Positions 1 to 32,812 of a DNA stretch of 64,000 nt are shown here, piece after piece. The translations under genes and the position numbers were made by a program. This stretch comes from Asterias rubens (taxonomy: Eukaryota; Echinodermata; Asteroidea; Forcipulatida; Asteriidae), in the NCBI RefSeq assembly GCF_902459465.1, contig NC_047078.1, forward strand, positions 4,178,333 to 4,242,332, read 5' to 3'. Under the pieces are notes generated by a model. It worked only from the letters and a program-made list of their open reading frames with translations. It had not been told where the DNA came from and searched no databases. Every line of letters begins with the position of its first letter. Positions within the stretch are counted from its first letter, which is position 1.

Positions 1-276
1 AATTGGTCGTCGAAGTTGCAAGAAAATGATGAAAGAAAAAACACCCTTGTTGGACGAATTTAGGTGCTTTCAGATAGTACCAAAAGACTTCTAGCTAGAC
101 GTCTTCACATATTTTGGTGAGAAATTACCTCTTTCTCAAAATCGATGCTTCTTCAGAGGGAGCCGTTTCTCACAATGTTTTATACTATCAACAGCTCCCC
201 ATTACTCGTTACCTAACCAGTTTTTAAGTTAATATTTGTTTTGAGTCATTACCAAATGCGTACGTATGTACCTTGC
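1..276 (-). mobile_element. TTAA MITE, family F2, cut by window edge
   Basis: The body matches the F2 copies near 28.3, 30.2 and 31.9 kb (cacccttgttgga, gggagccgtttctcac). It ends GTACCTTGCCTTTAA. The left end lies outside the window. Confidence 0.7.
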
Positions 277-322
277 CTTTAAAGGCAAAGGGAGGCCTAT
301 AATATTGCAGGCCGGTGCAGTG

Positions 323-770
323 TATGCTTTGTTTTTTAACGGGAAGGGCACCAAGGCATTTTCTCTCGCAACCTCGATGACCGACTCAAATTTTCACAAG
401 TTTGTTCTTTTGTGCATATGTTGAGATGTATACACCAAGTAAGAAGACTGGTCTTTGACATTTACCAATAGTGTCCAGTGTCTTTAAATGCTGACAGAAA
501 ATACTAGCAGGCCTGTATGCTTTGTTTTTAACGGGAAGGGCACCAAGGCATTTTCTCTCGCAACCTCGATGACCGACTCAAATTTTCACAAGTTTGTTCT
601 TTTGTGCATATGTTGAGATGTACATGTATACACCAAGTAAGAAGACTGGTCTTTGACAATTACCAATAGTGTCCAGTGTCTTTAAATGCTGACAGAAAAT
701 ACTGGCAGGCCTGTATGCTTTTTTTTATAAACGGGAAGGGCACCAAGGCATTTTCTCCTCGGTAAAGGAC
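323..770. repeat. tandem duplication, unit ~195 bp, ~2.3 copies
   Basis: The block starting tatgctttgtttt recurs at about 323, 516 and 715. Each unit joins a GGGAAGGGCACCAAGGCA segment to the right end of an F1 MITE (ccaatagtgtccagtgtctt). Related GGGCACCAAGGCA sequence continues to about 840. Confidence 0.75.
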
Positions 771-840
771 ACCCTAGATGAGGAACTTGTAAATTTTTAA
801 AGGGCACCAAGGCAATGACCAGGGGGCATGGAGGCAATTG

Positions 841-1413
841 CCTTTCGTTGCCTCAGTGAAGTACAATGTATCACACCTGCCATTAGTTTTTGGAATCATT
901 CGATTGTTTGAATCCTATAATGTGGGTGTAAACCGAAACCACTATCATGTTAAAATTTCCGTTCAAACATGTCAAAAGGTGGTCGCATTTTTTAGGTATC
1001 ACAGCCCTTTTAATCTTCAAAAGAAATTTGAAAACTACAAGAAATTTAGTGAAACAAAATCAAAAAAAAATCTCGGGTAGTTGAAAATCTTTGCAGCAAT
1101 GATTGGTTTCGCGTAATGTTCAAAGGTACATTAATGTAGGATGTACAATCGGTTCCTGGATTGTAGAAATGCCTAACTGAGATTGTTGACTTTTGAGAAA
1201 GAAAAAAAACACACATTTCAGTCAGTTCTTGTAGGCTCTCCAAAGAACTTTAAACCTCTTGAGTTTTTGTCAAAAATAATGTAATTTTTCAAGCTGTTGG
1301 GCTGAACTGTTATCAAGGGACCTATGTAGTACGAAGTTCAAAATAGTTTGTACAGTATATGTTTGTACATGTACACATACCATGCCTGGACCGACCCACT
1401 TTTATAGAGCCTC
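841..1413. other. intronic sequence, nothing recognised
   Basis: AT-rich unique sequence upstream of the first SIK3 exon in the window. No exon with splice sites and kinase similarity was seen, so the N-terminal exons are further upstream. Confidence 0.5.
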
Positions 1414-1417
1414 TTAA

Positions 1418-1799
1418 AGGCAGTGGACACTATTGGTAATTACTCAAAATAATTATTAGCATACAACCTTACTTTGTAACGAGTAATGGGGAGAGGTTGA
1501 TAGTGTAAAACATTGGGAGAAACGGCTCCCTCTGAAGTAGAGTAGTTTTCGAGAAAGAGGTAAATTTTCCACGAATTTGATTTCGAGACCTCAGATTTAG
1601 AACTTGAGGTCTCGAAATCAAGTATCTGAAAGCACACAACTTGGTGTGACAAGAGTGTTTTTTATTTCATTCATATCTCGCAACCTGGACGACCATTGGA
1701 GCTCAAATTTTCACAGGTTTGTTATTTTATGCGTATGTTGTGAGATACACCAAGTGGGAAGACCGGTCTTTGACAAATTACCAATAGTGTCCACTGTCT
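1418..1799. mobile_element. TTAA MITE, family F1
   Basis: Flanked by TTAA at 1414-1417 and 1800-1803. Ends are AGGCAGTGGACACTATTGG and its inverse. The middle carries an inverted pair, gagacctcag...gaggtctcg. Confidence 0.85.
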
Positions 1800-1973
1800 T
1801 TAAAAGCAGGAAATATTGCTATGTTTTTTGTTAAGCAGAAATGAGCAGGATATCAGTCACAAATTTCTAGTAGTTTGGCTGGTAAGCTTATTCTTGTAAG
1901 TGACTTAAATTGGGCCAAGGTGGCAGAGTGTGTCTCTGTATGTTCCTATCTTTTACACACTTTTTTCTCTTAC

Positions 1974-1994
1974 ACCCCCCCCCCCCCCCCCCCC
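1974..1994. repeat. poly-C tract followed by poly-T
   Basis: A run of about 20 cytosines, then tttttttttt, in the first intron. Confidence 0.9.
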
Positions 1995-2234
1995 AGTTTT
2001 TTTTTTTGAATGATGTTCCCAGAACACGGAAGACAAATTGCCACGTATCGACCAATTATTTTGGTCTCTATGAAGATGGTGTCTTGTCATTTTTTGGTAT
2101 GATTCTGGCACTTGTGTCCATTATCCTAGCAGGATATACATGTAATACAACCAGTTGCAAAAAAAAAGGAACCGATATGTCTGCTGCCTCCTGCGTCTCC
2201 CATTACTGTCGGTGCTGTGGGGTTCTTCGAGGCC

Positions 2235-2425
2235 TGATATCTGGGTCCGATTTCATAAACCTGTTTAGCAGAAAACGCTGCTTGAAAACTTGTTTTGCAA
2301 AGCGAAAAATATAGTAGGGCACCAGTCACAACCATGGAAACTTAGTGTAATTTTGGCTGGTTACCTGTTTATGTTAAAGCAATACTTTTTATGCTCAGCG
2401 ACGTTTTGTGCTAACAGGCTTTATG
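2235..2425. repeat. dispersed repeat, GATTTCATAAACCTG family
   Basis: ggcaccagt.acaa...ttttggctggt and tatgctca.. recur at about 63,480-63,650, and related text occurs near 19,150. It looks like a degraded MITE family. Confidence 0.5.
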
Positions 2426-2482
2426 ACGTGGACTCAGGCTTGAACAGGCCTGCGTTATTATTAGTATTATTAATTTTTTGTA

Positions 2483-2859
2483 AGGCAGTGGACACTATTG
2501 GTAATTACTCAAAATAGTTATAGCATAAAACCTGACTTGGTGATGAGTAATGGGGAGAGGTTGATGGTATAAAACATTGTGAGAAACAGCTCCCTCTGAA
2601 GTGACATAGTTTTTGAGAAAGAAGTAATTGCCCACGAATTTGAATTTGAGACCTCAGATTTAGATTTTGAGGTCTCAAAATCAACCATGTAAACGCACAC
2701 AACTTCGTGTGACAAGGGTGTTTTTTATTTCATTATTAACTCGCAACTTTGATGACTGATGGAGCTCAAATTTTCACAGGTTTGTTATTTTATGCCTATG
2801 TTGGGATACACCAAGTGAGAAGACTGGTCTTTGACAATTACCAACAGTGTCCAGTGCCT
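2483..2859. mobile_element. TTAA MITE, F1, next to a SIK3 splice acceptor
   Basis: An F1 copy with TTAA at 2860-2863 and a degraded left flank (TGTA). Its right end is about 40 bp from the exon acceptor at 2903, and the intervening bases are the poly-T tract. Confidence 0.85.
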
Positions 2860-2903
2860 TTAAATAATTATTTTTTTTTTTATTTTTTTTTTTATTTATA
2901 CAG

Positions 2904-23377
<20,474 letters not shown>

Positions 23378-25845
23378 CAGCAAATGTTAGTCCCTTTCCC
23401 CCCTACATGTAAGTCACCTTCTTCTCCGGAGTTCTTCCCCCCCCCCCAATCCCCCTCCCCCCACCACCTCTTCTTGAGGTCCCGGCATGTCTGACTAACT
23501 TAGCGCCTTGTTCGGAAAGTCAAAGAGTGTGATGTAGATTTGGCTTCATAAAACCAAAGAATTTTGCTGCTGTTTAAACACACAGAAGAGACTACAATTT
23601 TAGTCCAGCCTCTCCCAGATGCGTGTCTTCACCCCCATCCCTAATTAATCGCAGGTGAAAACACCCCTCCCCTCAAAAATGGTTCTGCTGACTCCCTTTG
23701 TTGTATACAAACCATGATGTTGTATTAAGGCATAATTGTACAGGTAAGCTTATATAATGGACCACTGGGAAAAAAATGTACTTGTTGGTCATAATAAGAG
23801 TAACTGTTATGTGGATCAACGAGACAAAAAATTAAAGTTATTGCATCAACTACTATCGTCTAATTGTCAACTACTGCATCAACTAAATTGTGACTGGATT
23901 TCTATCTGTGCATCACAAAGGCTCAAAGGCTGCTTGTAAAGAATCCATTTTGGTAATCATCGATATACATATAGTATTATCAACCAACTATCAGCATGTC
24001 TAATCAATTATAAGTACAACTATCAACTAATACTGTCATCAGCACTTTTGGTTGTCAACATGACTATCAACTAACTGTCAACAATGATTTGTCAACTTTC
24101 AACTTGCTGTCAACAAGATGAAAAGTTATCAACATGACTATCAGTTAACTGTCAACAAGATGATTAGTTGATGAACAACTAACTGTAAACTAGATGATTA
24201 GTTGACTATCAACCAACTGTAAACTAGATGATTAGTTGACTATCAACCAACTGTAAACAAGATGATTAGTTGACTATCAACTACCTGTCAACAAGATGAT
24301 TAGTCATCAATATGAATATCAAATAACTGTTAACAATACATTCAGCTAGCTTTATCGCAAGGCGTTTACATCACCTTTATTGCCTAGACAATCAACCAAT
24401 AGTTATCAACTAGACTATCAACTAATAGAAACCTATCAACAAAACCCTCCACACAGTGTGATGTATAGAAAGGTAGTAAATGATATCGATCATGAGCTTT
24501 GCGGGGCTTTTCACAAAAGTTCATCAGCGTGAAAGATGGCCCAATTTTATCGAACCATAGTTATCGTGTTAACAAAAATCCCCCAAAACGGAGCTGGTAT
24601 TAAATTTGTGGCAGGCTGCATTGTTAACTGTACTGTGTACTACTAGTCCCTGCACCATACACTGGTATGTTGCTTTGTTAGGTACTGTTTAAGTTAAGTA
24701 AAACATTTGAGTCTGATTAATTGGAGTTATGGACGCTAATTTGTATAATTGTTGCTGTAACTTGTACATATTATTATGTAACAACGACTGCCACTCATGT
24801 GTGCTCCAACGAACGGCGTTGTTGTCTTTTTTGCATAGACAAAAAAAAAGTATATTTTCGAATAGACATCATTTACAACAATTTTCTCAGTTTCTTTTGG
24901 GAAGCTGAAGTCTTAGCTACTTTTTGGGTGTAACCTTGTACTTTTGGCAGGCAAAGTGAAAACGGTTTTGTGTTGTGACTGCCAGTTATGAAAGTCAACA
25001 ACGAGGGATAAAGGAGTGGGCGGGGCAGGAGGTGTTGCCATTATTTTATACACCACTGGTATTTGATAAAGCGTACTCTAGTGATATTAATTATTCGCGA
25101 TATTCGATTTGGGAGGGAGTTTATTTTTCCTGTTGGATAGGTCAAAGGGCAGATCACATTCAAGCAGTTTCCATAGCATTAGCACCATGCTAAAAAATTC
25201 TCCCAAAACAAGTATTGGTGTTCGTTTTTTAAATGCATCTATTGTTACTTGACTAAGGCTCCATTTCACAGAGTGGTTTTATAGTACCTTGCTTAGCATC
25301 AACTAATTTTTGCCCAATAAGTAAGCAATATATTGCCAGCTAAAATGAAATGTTTTATAAACTACTTTTGAATGGTCCTAGTATAAACATAGGATTGATC
25401 TTAACTAATTATTCATAAAAAGTGGTTTTACAACATTTTACAAGTGAAAATATTGCCTTGACTTAACCTATGAATTTTAAGAATGAAATTAGAGATATAT
25501 ATTTTTTACAACTTTTTAAGTAATCGACCCTCCCCTCAAAAATGCACCTTTTTGCCGATCCAGTGATTTTTTTTAAATAGTTGATAAAATGAAGGTATGA
25601 ACTATAATAAAATATTGCAGAATTTTGCTGTAATTTTTCTCTAACATTTTACTTAAAAGGCTTCATAAAAAAAATTTACCTTGAATAATTCACATGTCAA
25701 AAACAGTATTTAAGAAACTTTTTAAAATTATTCTGTACACACTTTTGCTGACCTGTTGTGAAACTCAAGTTTTATGCTTTATTAAGCAGCTTTTCTCCCC
25801 GACAAATTCTGAAGGATTTGAAGCAGTTTGTTCCCTGTACCTACC
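23378..25845 (+). other. presumptive SIK3 3'UTR and flanking DNA
   Basis: No coding exon seen. A poly-C patch lies near 23,440. AATAAA on the + strand at 25606-25611 is a candidate polyadenylation signal; the true transcript end cannot be set from sequence. Confidence 0.4.
23990..24450. repeat. 34-bp tandem repeat in SIK3 3' flank
   Basis: gatgattagttgactatcaa recurs at about 24193, 24227, 24261 and 24295 (period 34). Degenerate atcaactaactgtcaac copies extend on both sides. Confidence 0.85.
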
Positions 25846-25849
25846 CCAG

Positions 25850-26545
25850 GCCTACTTTATAGAGGTGCATATTGGTACATCAAGCCTTGCTCACAGAGAT
25901 GCCAATTTGGGAGCTCAAGCCTCGATATACTCTCAGGGTTCTTATCGGGATCTCAAGCCCCACTCACAGAGATGTTAATTTGGGACCTAAAGCCTCACTT
26001 ACAGTGGTGCCAATTTCGGACCTCAAGCCTCACCATACTGAGGTTCCTATCTGGACCTCAAGCCCTACTCACAGAGGTGCCAATTGTGACCTCAAATCCT
26101 CACTTTATAGATGCCTCTTGGTACCTCGATCCTCCCTCACAGAGGTGCCAATTTGGGACACCAAGCCTCACATTACAGATGTGTCTATTGGTACTTTGAG
26201 CCCTACTCACAGAGGTGCCGATTGGTACATCAAGCCTCACTCACAGAGGATCCAATTTGGGCCCTAAGACCTCACTCACAGATGATCCAATTTGGGCCCT
26301 AAGACCTCACTCACTGAGGTACCAATTTGGGACCTCGGGCATCTATTGTGGTTTGAGCCCTACTCACAGAGGTGCCGATTGGTACATCAAGCCTCACTCA
26401 CAGAGGATCCAATTTGGGCCCTAAGACCTCACTCACGGAGTTGCCAATTTGGGAGCTCGAGCATTATTGTACCGAGGTTCATATTGGAACCTTGAGCCCC
26501 GCTCACAGAGGTGCCAATTGGGACCCAAAGCCTCTTAGCAAGGTT
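25850..26545. repeat. 35-bp minisatellite, ~19-20 copies
   Basis: Unit like cactcacagaggtgccaatt then tgggacctcaagcct, period 35. Diverged between units. Confidence 0.92.
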
Positions 26546-27077
26546 TTGGATAGTTAGTGTTAAAATTAAATATTAAACTGTGTAAGGAGTTGCAGCACTG
26601 CCACCAGATTTTAATCAAGTAAATTTAAAGCATTTTTTTAGGAAGATATTCTGAATGAATTTTAAAAGAAATTTTAAATTTAAACTTTATGCCATAAACA
26701 AAATACTGTTAAACATTTGTTAAAATTTGTCCTCTTTTAAGACCATATTTTAACGCAATTGTGTGAGTCTGATATATGAAACACCAAACACATTGATGCC
26801 TCCTCTTTTGTGTTTGTAGGGCTTTTTTGGGGGGGGGGTTTAGAAATTTGTCAATTATTTTCAGTTTCATTCTTGGGTCAAAAACTCCTTTTCATCGTAA
26901 TTGTGTAAAAGTTTTCTTTTTAAGTCTATCATGCACCATCCACTTTTAAATTAAATGAATGGTTGTGTGTGTCAAATGTTTTGGGAATTGTTATTGTAAT
27001 TATTTGTTTTTAATTTGCAAGTTTTGTTTTGTTCTGCAAGGTTGAGTTTCCGTGTGATGTGTGGGAAAAGTATCTGT

Positions 27078-27320
27078 GGGTGCGTTCGTTTAGCTTCCCT
27101 GGGTCGACCCTGGTCTGCCCCGGTACGTTCGAATAGCTTTGATGGGGCACACCCGGGTCAGCCCCCAGTGCCCTGCTTGTGGAGTGGGTCACTTGGGGTT
27201 GACCTGAGGTGCATGCCGTCACCACGAGAGGGCGAGTGTGATCTTTCGATTAGCTCTTAGCAGGGGCTCACCCGAGTGAGCATCGCGGGGTCGACCCAGG
27301 GAAGCTTATCGAACGCACCC
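27078..27320. mobile_element. GC-rich foldback MITE
   Basis: Left gggtgcgttcgtttagcttc, right gaagcttatcgaacgcaccc. Inner pair cctgggtcgaccc / gggtcgacccagg. It carries CCACGAGAGGGCG at about 27,220. Confidence 0.85.
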
Positions 27321-27629
27321 TATGTAAGTTGACCAGAGAGCACTTGTGTATTGTCAAGAAATATGTTTCACAACACAATTTTCTATAAAAAAAAAATCCT
27401 AAGATGTATTGAATGAAACAAAGAAAGAAGTTAGGAAAAAAAAACAATGTTTTGTTGGTGCATTCAAATAGTTCAACTTGAATTAACAGTGTATAATAAT
27501 TTGTTGTTGGATTGTTTTCATTTTTCCATGTGCTTTTTTGTTGTTATTTTTGTTGTTGTATATGTGATACGCCATGCAAGAGTACTAGGCAATCGATGAA
27601 AGGTGTACTTTTTTTAATGAGTTTCTTAA

Positions 27630-28008
27630 AGGCAGTGGACACTATTGGTAATTACTCAAAATAATTGACAGCATAAAACCTTACTTGGTGATGAGTAATG
27701 TGGAGAGGTTGATAGTATAAAACATTGTGAGAAACTGCTCCCTCTGAAGTGACATAGTTATCGAGAAATAGGTAATTTTCCATGAATTTGATTTTGAGAC
27801 CTCAGATTTAGAATTTGAGGTATCGAAATCAACCATCTAAATGCAGACAACTTTGTGTGACAGGGGTATTTTTTTCTTTCGTTATTATATTGCAACTTCA
27901 ACGACCAATTGAGCTCAATTTTTCACAGGTTTGTTATTTTATGCATATGTTGAGATACACCAAGTGAGAAGACTGGTCTTTGACACTTACCAATAGTGTC
28001 CAGTGTCT
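27630..28008. mobile_element. TTAA MITE F1
   Basis: TTAA at 27626-27629; right flank is TTAG (one change). Confidence 0.85.
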
Positions 28009-28309
28009 TTAGAAGGGGCTGTGTTGTCATGATCAAGGCAGGCCTATTGCGGAACATAGAATTATATGAACTCTCACCCGTGCAATTTATCACAGACACC
28101 GAACCAATGTCTGTACATGTACAGTGTATGAGAGATTAGCTGTTGCAAGCTTGCCGTTTTTTTTTACCCTTATGGGAGCTTTGCTGAGCATCTTAACAAA
28201 CAAATAAACCAACAAACAAACAAATGTGATGTCTTGACATTGCCATCCTATGTTGATATATTCTTCTAATTAATAATTTCTTGAAATTTTTTTGTTGTCA
28301 TCTATTTAA

Positions 28310-28691
28310 AGGGGAGGTACAAGTTTGGTACAAATTTGGTACATGTTTGGTAGTTGTCAAAGACCAGTCTTCTCACTTGGTGTATCCCAACATAAGCAGA
28401 AAATAACGAGCCTGTGAAAATTTGAGCTTATTTGGTCATCGAAATTGCGAGAAAATGATGAGAGAAAAAACACCCTTGTTGGATTAATTTGTGTGCTTTC
28501 AGATAGGAATAAGACTTTAGCTAGAAGTCTTTTATTATTTTAGTGAGAAATTACCTCTTTCTCAAAATCTATGCTAGAGGGAGCCGTTTCTCTCAATGTT
28601 TTAAACTTTCAATAGCTCTCCAATGCTAGTTACCAAGTCAGTTTTTAAGTTAATATTTGTTTTGAGTAATTACCAAACATGTACCTTCCCT
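28310..28691. mobile_element. TTAA MITE F2
   Basis: TTAA at 28306-28309 and 28692-28695. Ends AGGGGAGGTACAAGTTTGG and ...ACATGTACCTTCCCT. Confidence 0.85.
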
Positions 28692-28958
28692 TTAACAAGG
28701 AAAGAAACCCAGTTTTCAAGTTTGAACAGGATTTGCCTGGTTTTTGGCTTGGAGTGTCACAAGACCTTTGTTATGACTTTTTCACCCAAAGCTGGTAATT
28801 CTTAAAACCTCCTAACAGCTTTTCCTATGAGTTATTCACTCTGTCATGTCAGACTCCAATACTGTTTCCTACAGTAGGTTAATTCTTACATTCTTTTATT
28901 TAATAATGGTTTCCTCTCCCATGATAAGTCCTACATTGCAACCCTCTTCCCCCAACCA

Positions 28959-29203
28959 GGGCCCATTTTCATGGCTCTGCTTACCGCCGAATTCTGCTTA
29001 CAATCACCATTCTTTGCTTACTTGCAAGCGCCACATTTCTGCGCCAGCTGTATAAGCGAAGAATACCTAGTAAACTGGGGTACACATGCGCACAAACACA
29101 ACATTACCTGCTAACCTGTGAAGTACACCAAAATAAGCGGAATTCTCAGCTTAATAACTGGCGATTTATTGCGTAGGGTGAGCAGAGTCATGAAATTTGG
29201 CCC
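28959..29203. mobile_element. foldback MITE, GGGCCC..TCATGGCTCTGC family
   Basis: Left gggcccattttcatggctct, right gagcagagtcatgaaatttggccc. Body gccgaattctgctta is shared with copies at 42.5, 53.6 and 54.5 kb. Confidence 0.8.
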
Positions 29204-29453
29204 GGGCCTAGAGTAATAAGTACTTTATGTTGACGCTGTGACTACACAATTTTAATTTATAAAAATGTGACTGTTGAGAAATACATGTACTGTACAATCT
29301 GCAGTTTAATTGAGCGTAAGAAAAAAGAAAGAAAAAACTTGATCGTTTTCTTTAGATACAAGCTGAAGAATAATGTTTAAATTATATTTTTTAGAGTTTT
29401 AAGGTCAGAGGAGGCAATTTTTGTGTGAGAGCAAGTTCCAGGTAAATACTTAA

Positions 29454-29779
29454 AGGCACTGGACACTATTGGCAATTACTCAAAAATAATTATTAGCATA
29501 AAACCTTACTTGGTAACGAGTAATGGGGAATTGTTGATGTAGAAGCGGCTCCCTCTGAAGTAACGTAGTTCTCGAGAAAGAAGTGATTTTGAGGTCTCGA
29601 AATCAAGTTTCTGAAAGCACACAACTTCGTGTGACACGGGTGTTTTTTCCCATTATTATCTTGCAACTTTGACGACCAATTGAGCTCAAATTTTCACAGG
29701 TTTGTCATTTTATGCATATGTTGAGATACACCAAGTGAGAATACTGGTCTTTGACAATTACCAATAGTGTCCAGTGTCT
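29454..29779. mobile_element. TTAA MITE F1
   Basis: TTAA at 29450-29453 and 29780-29783; lacks part of the middle. Confidence 0.85.
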
Positions 29780-30177
29780 TTAAGTCACTGAGAAGTATCT
29801 TGTGCGGCAGTATTGTCCCTTTTGCACGTTGTGTCAATGAGTTGCCTCCAAGATGTCTGTAAAACATGGCCTCAGGCAAGATGGCCCTAAAATTGTATCT
29901 TTTTAAATTATTCCTGAGCGTAAACTGTATAATGTTTAATTTTAACGAGCCTATGAATTACAAAAATATTTTGTTGTAATTAAGAGATATTCCATAGATT
30001 ATTTATATTTTTAAGAAAAGTCCAGGAGTATCTTGTTATTGCTGAATGATGAGCTGTTAGTGTGGCAGATTATAAGTTGTTAGTGTTATTTGTGGAAATT
30101 GAGGTTTAGACGCGGGAGATGTCCAAAACTGTCAACAACAGTATAATTTTATTTTCGGTTTTGTACTGAACTCTTAA

Positions 30178-30554
30178 AGGGAAGGTACACGTTTGGTAAT
30201 TACTCAAAACAAATATTAACTTAAAAACTGACTTGGTAAGGAGCATTGGAGAGCTGTTGGTAGTATAAAACATTGTGGGAAAGGGCTCCCTCTGAAGTAG
30301 CCATACATTGTAGATTTTGAGAAAGAGGTAATTTCTCACTGAAATAATAAAAGACTTCTAGCCAGAAGTCTTTTATTCCTATCTGAACGCACACAAATTC
30401 ATCCAACAAGGTTGTTTTTTTCTCTCATCATTTTCTCGCAACTTCGATGACCAACTGAGCCCAAATTTTCACAGGCTTGTTATTTTATGCTTATGATGGG
30501 ATACACCAAGTGAGAAGACTGGTCTTTGACCATCACCAAACGTGTACCTTCCCT
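30178..30554. mobile_element. TTAA MITE F2
   Basis: TTAA at 30174-30177 and 30555-30558. Ends AGGGAAGGTACACGTTTGG and its exact inverse. Confidence 0.88.
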
Positions 30555-30797
30555 TTAAGGTATCTCCTAGCACTGTGTAGATATGCTGTTGAACTTTTGG
30601 GGCAGTGGAACTTTGGGTTTTTTGGAAAGAAATTGTGTCCGAGTACTTGGCCCAGTCTCATTGGTTATTCTTTACCAGAGAGGAAAAATACCATATACTC
30701 GGACACAGGATGATGTGAATGAAATGTTTCCTCACTGGGTTCCATTGGTATCTTCGGTGTAGAGGGAAAGAAGTTCCAATATTGGTAAACCTGTAAG

Positions 30798-31265
30798 TAA
30801 TAGAGCTATATATATTGACTAGAGCACTTACTTCCTCTGTGTTTTGAAGCCACCCTGGGCGCAGACTATGTTTGATGTGTCGCGTGGCTACGAAATGATT
30901 TAAATTTTAAGAGAACACACACAGACGCGTGTTTTTACTTGCGTTCGTACACGACTGCCCATTCGCGCTACGAAAACCATAAGTTCGACTTGATTGACAT
31001 ACTAAAAAAAGTATAGGCCTACGCGCTTTTTAAACATGAAGCACATGACGCTGGCAGTTTGAACGCTCATCAGCAGATGGTGCGTTCACATTTGTTTTGC
31101 TGCATTTTTTTGGTTCCATGACACATTGAAATGAACAAACGCACTATCATGCAAATAGCCATACAATTGCCGTACAGAATTTCAAGCTTTTGTATTTGTT
31201 TGTACATACACATAGATGCGCCCACATGGCTTCAAAACCTTAGTGCGTGTATAGCTCTAAGGTAT
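30798..31265. mobile_element. foldback element
   Basis: Left tagagctatata...tgttttgaagccaccc with gggcgca; right tgcgcccacatggcttcaaaa with tatagctcta. About 470 bp with a diverged interior. Confidence 0.55.
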
Positions 31266-31937
31266 AAGTATATCTTTATTGATATAGACGGGAGAAGGTT
31301 TCAATCGGGTAAAATTATACCCAATTTGGATTCAAGTATACCCCAATGGAATAGTTTTGGTGATACATTTAAGTCCGAAGCACTACTGTTCCCAAATTAC
31401 TCCCTGGTTGGGTACCATTTTCATCTTTGATGGGATAAGGTTTCAATCAGGGTAAAGGTATACCCAATTGGAATTAAAGTGTACCCCAATTGAGGTAGTT
31501 TAGGTTACAATGAACCACATAAAGTGTCGATCATCAGTGCAGCAAGGCAGACTCTAAGTGACTGAAAATTATAGACCAGTTTTACATTAATTTTTTGTGT
31601 GAAACTACTTAGTAATATTTTTAGGGATTCAGAATTTTGAAGAGGCTGACTGAGATCTGACTAGGACAGGTGATAACATGATTGTAATAAGTTATATGAA
31701 ATGTACTATTTTAGTATTTGGTGCTCATAATGTTTTAACGTGTGGTTCATAATCTAATTTGACATTGTATTTGTGGAAGAAACAAACTTTTCATGATTTC
31801 TGTCAAGTCTTTGCTTCAAGGAAAATAACTGTCCATCCCTGTGGGAAATAAAAATGGGATTCCATCGGGATGGAGAAATCCTGGCAATATCCCGGTTTGG
31901 TCAATCGGTAGTTTGAACCGGGCTTATTAGGGGTTAA

Positions 31938-32303
31938 AGGGGAGGTACATGTACATGTTTGGAAATTGTCAAAGACCAGTCTTTTCACTTGGTGTATCCC
32001 AACATAAGCATAAAATAACAAGCCTGTGAAAATTTGAGCTAAATTGGTCATCGAAGTTGCGAGAAAATGATGAGAGAAAAAAACACCCTTGTTTGTTTGC
32101 TTTCAGATAGGAATAAAAGACTTCTGGCTTAAAGTCTTTTATTATTTTAGTGAGAAATTACCTCTTTCTCAAAATCTATGCTACTTCAAAGGGAGCCGTT
32201 TCTCACAATGTTTTATACTATCAACAGCTTACCATTGATCGTTAACAAGTCAGATTTTAAGTTAATATTTGTTTTGAGAGATTAACAAACGTGTGCCTTC
32301 CCT
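31938..32303. mobile_element. TTAA MITE F2
   Basis: TTAA at 31934-31937, right flank TTAG. Ends AGGGGAGGTACATG and GTGTGCCTTCCCT. Confidence 0.83.
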
Positions 32304-32459
32304 TTAGGATGAGATAAATGTTTTTTTTGGTTTTAATTGGCCCCAGTGGACAGTTTGTATATGTTGGCAGATCACTTGTAAGTAGGATTTAAAACTTTGC
32401 ATGGTGGAAATACTATATGCAAAGGTTTGCGGTAACACCATGTAATGACTATCTCTTAA

Positions 32460-32812
32460 AGACAATGGACACTATTGGTAATTGTCAAAATCCAGTCTTC
32501 TCACTTGGTGTGTCTCAACATACACATTAAATAACGCACCCGTGAGAATTTGAGCTTGATTGGTCATCGCAGTTGCGAGATAACTATGAAAGAAAAAACA
32601 CCCTTGTCAAACGAAGTTGTGTGCTTTCAGACGCTTGATTTCGAGACCTCAAATTCTAAACTTGAGGTCTCGAAATCAAATTTGTGGAAAATAACTTCTT
32701 TATCGAAAACTACGTCACAATGTTTTATACGATCAACCTCTCCCCATTACTCGTTACCAAAGTTTTTATAATAATAATTATTTTGAGTAACTACCAATAG
32801 TGTCCACTGCCT
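32460..32812. mobile_element. TTAA MITE F1
   Basis: TTAA at 32456-32459; right flank TTGA. Ends AGACAATGGACACTATTGG and ccaatagtgtccactgcc. Confidence 0.82.

Noticed and set aside
25694..26557. ORFs of 60-130 codons over the 35-bp repeat
   Set aside because: Produced by the minisatellite. Period 35 shifts frame, and no frame is preferred.
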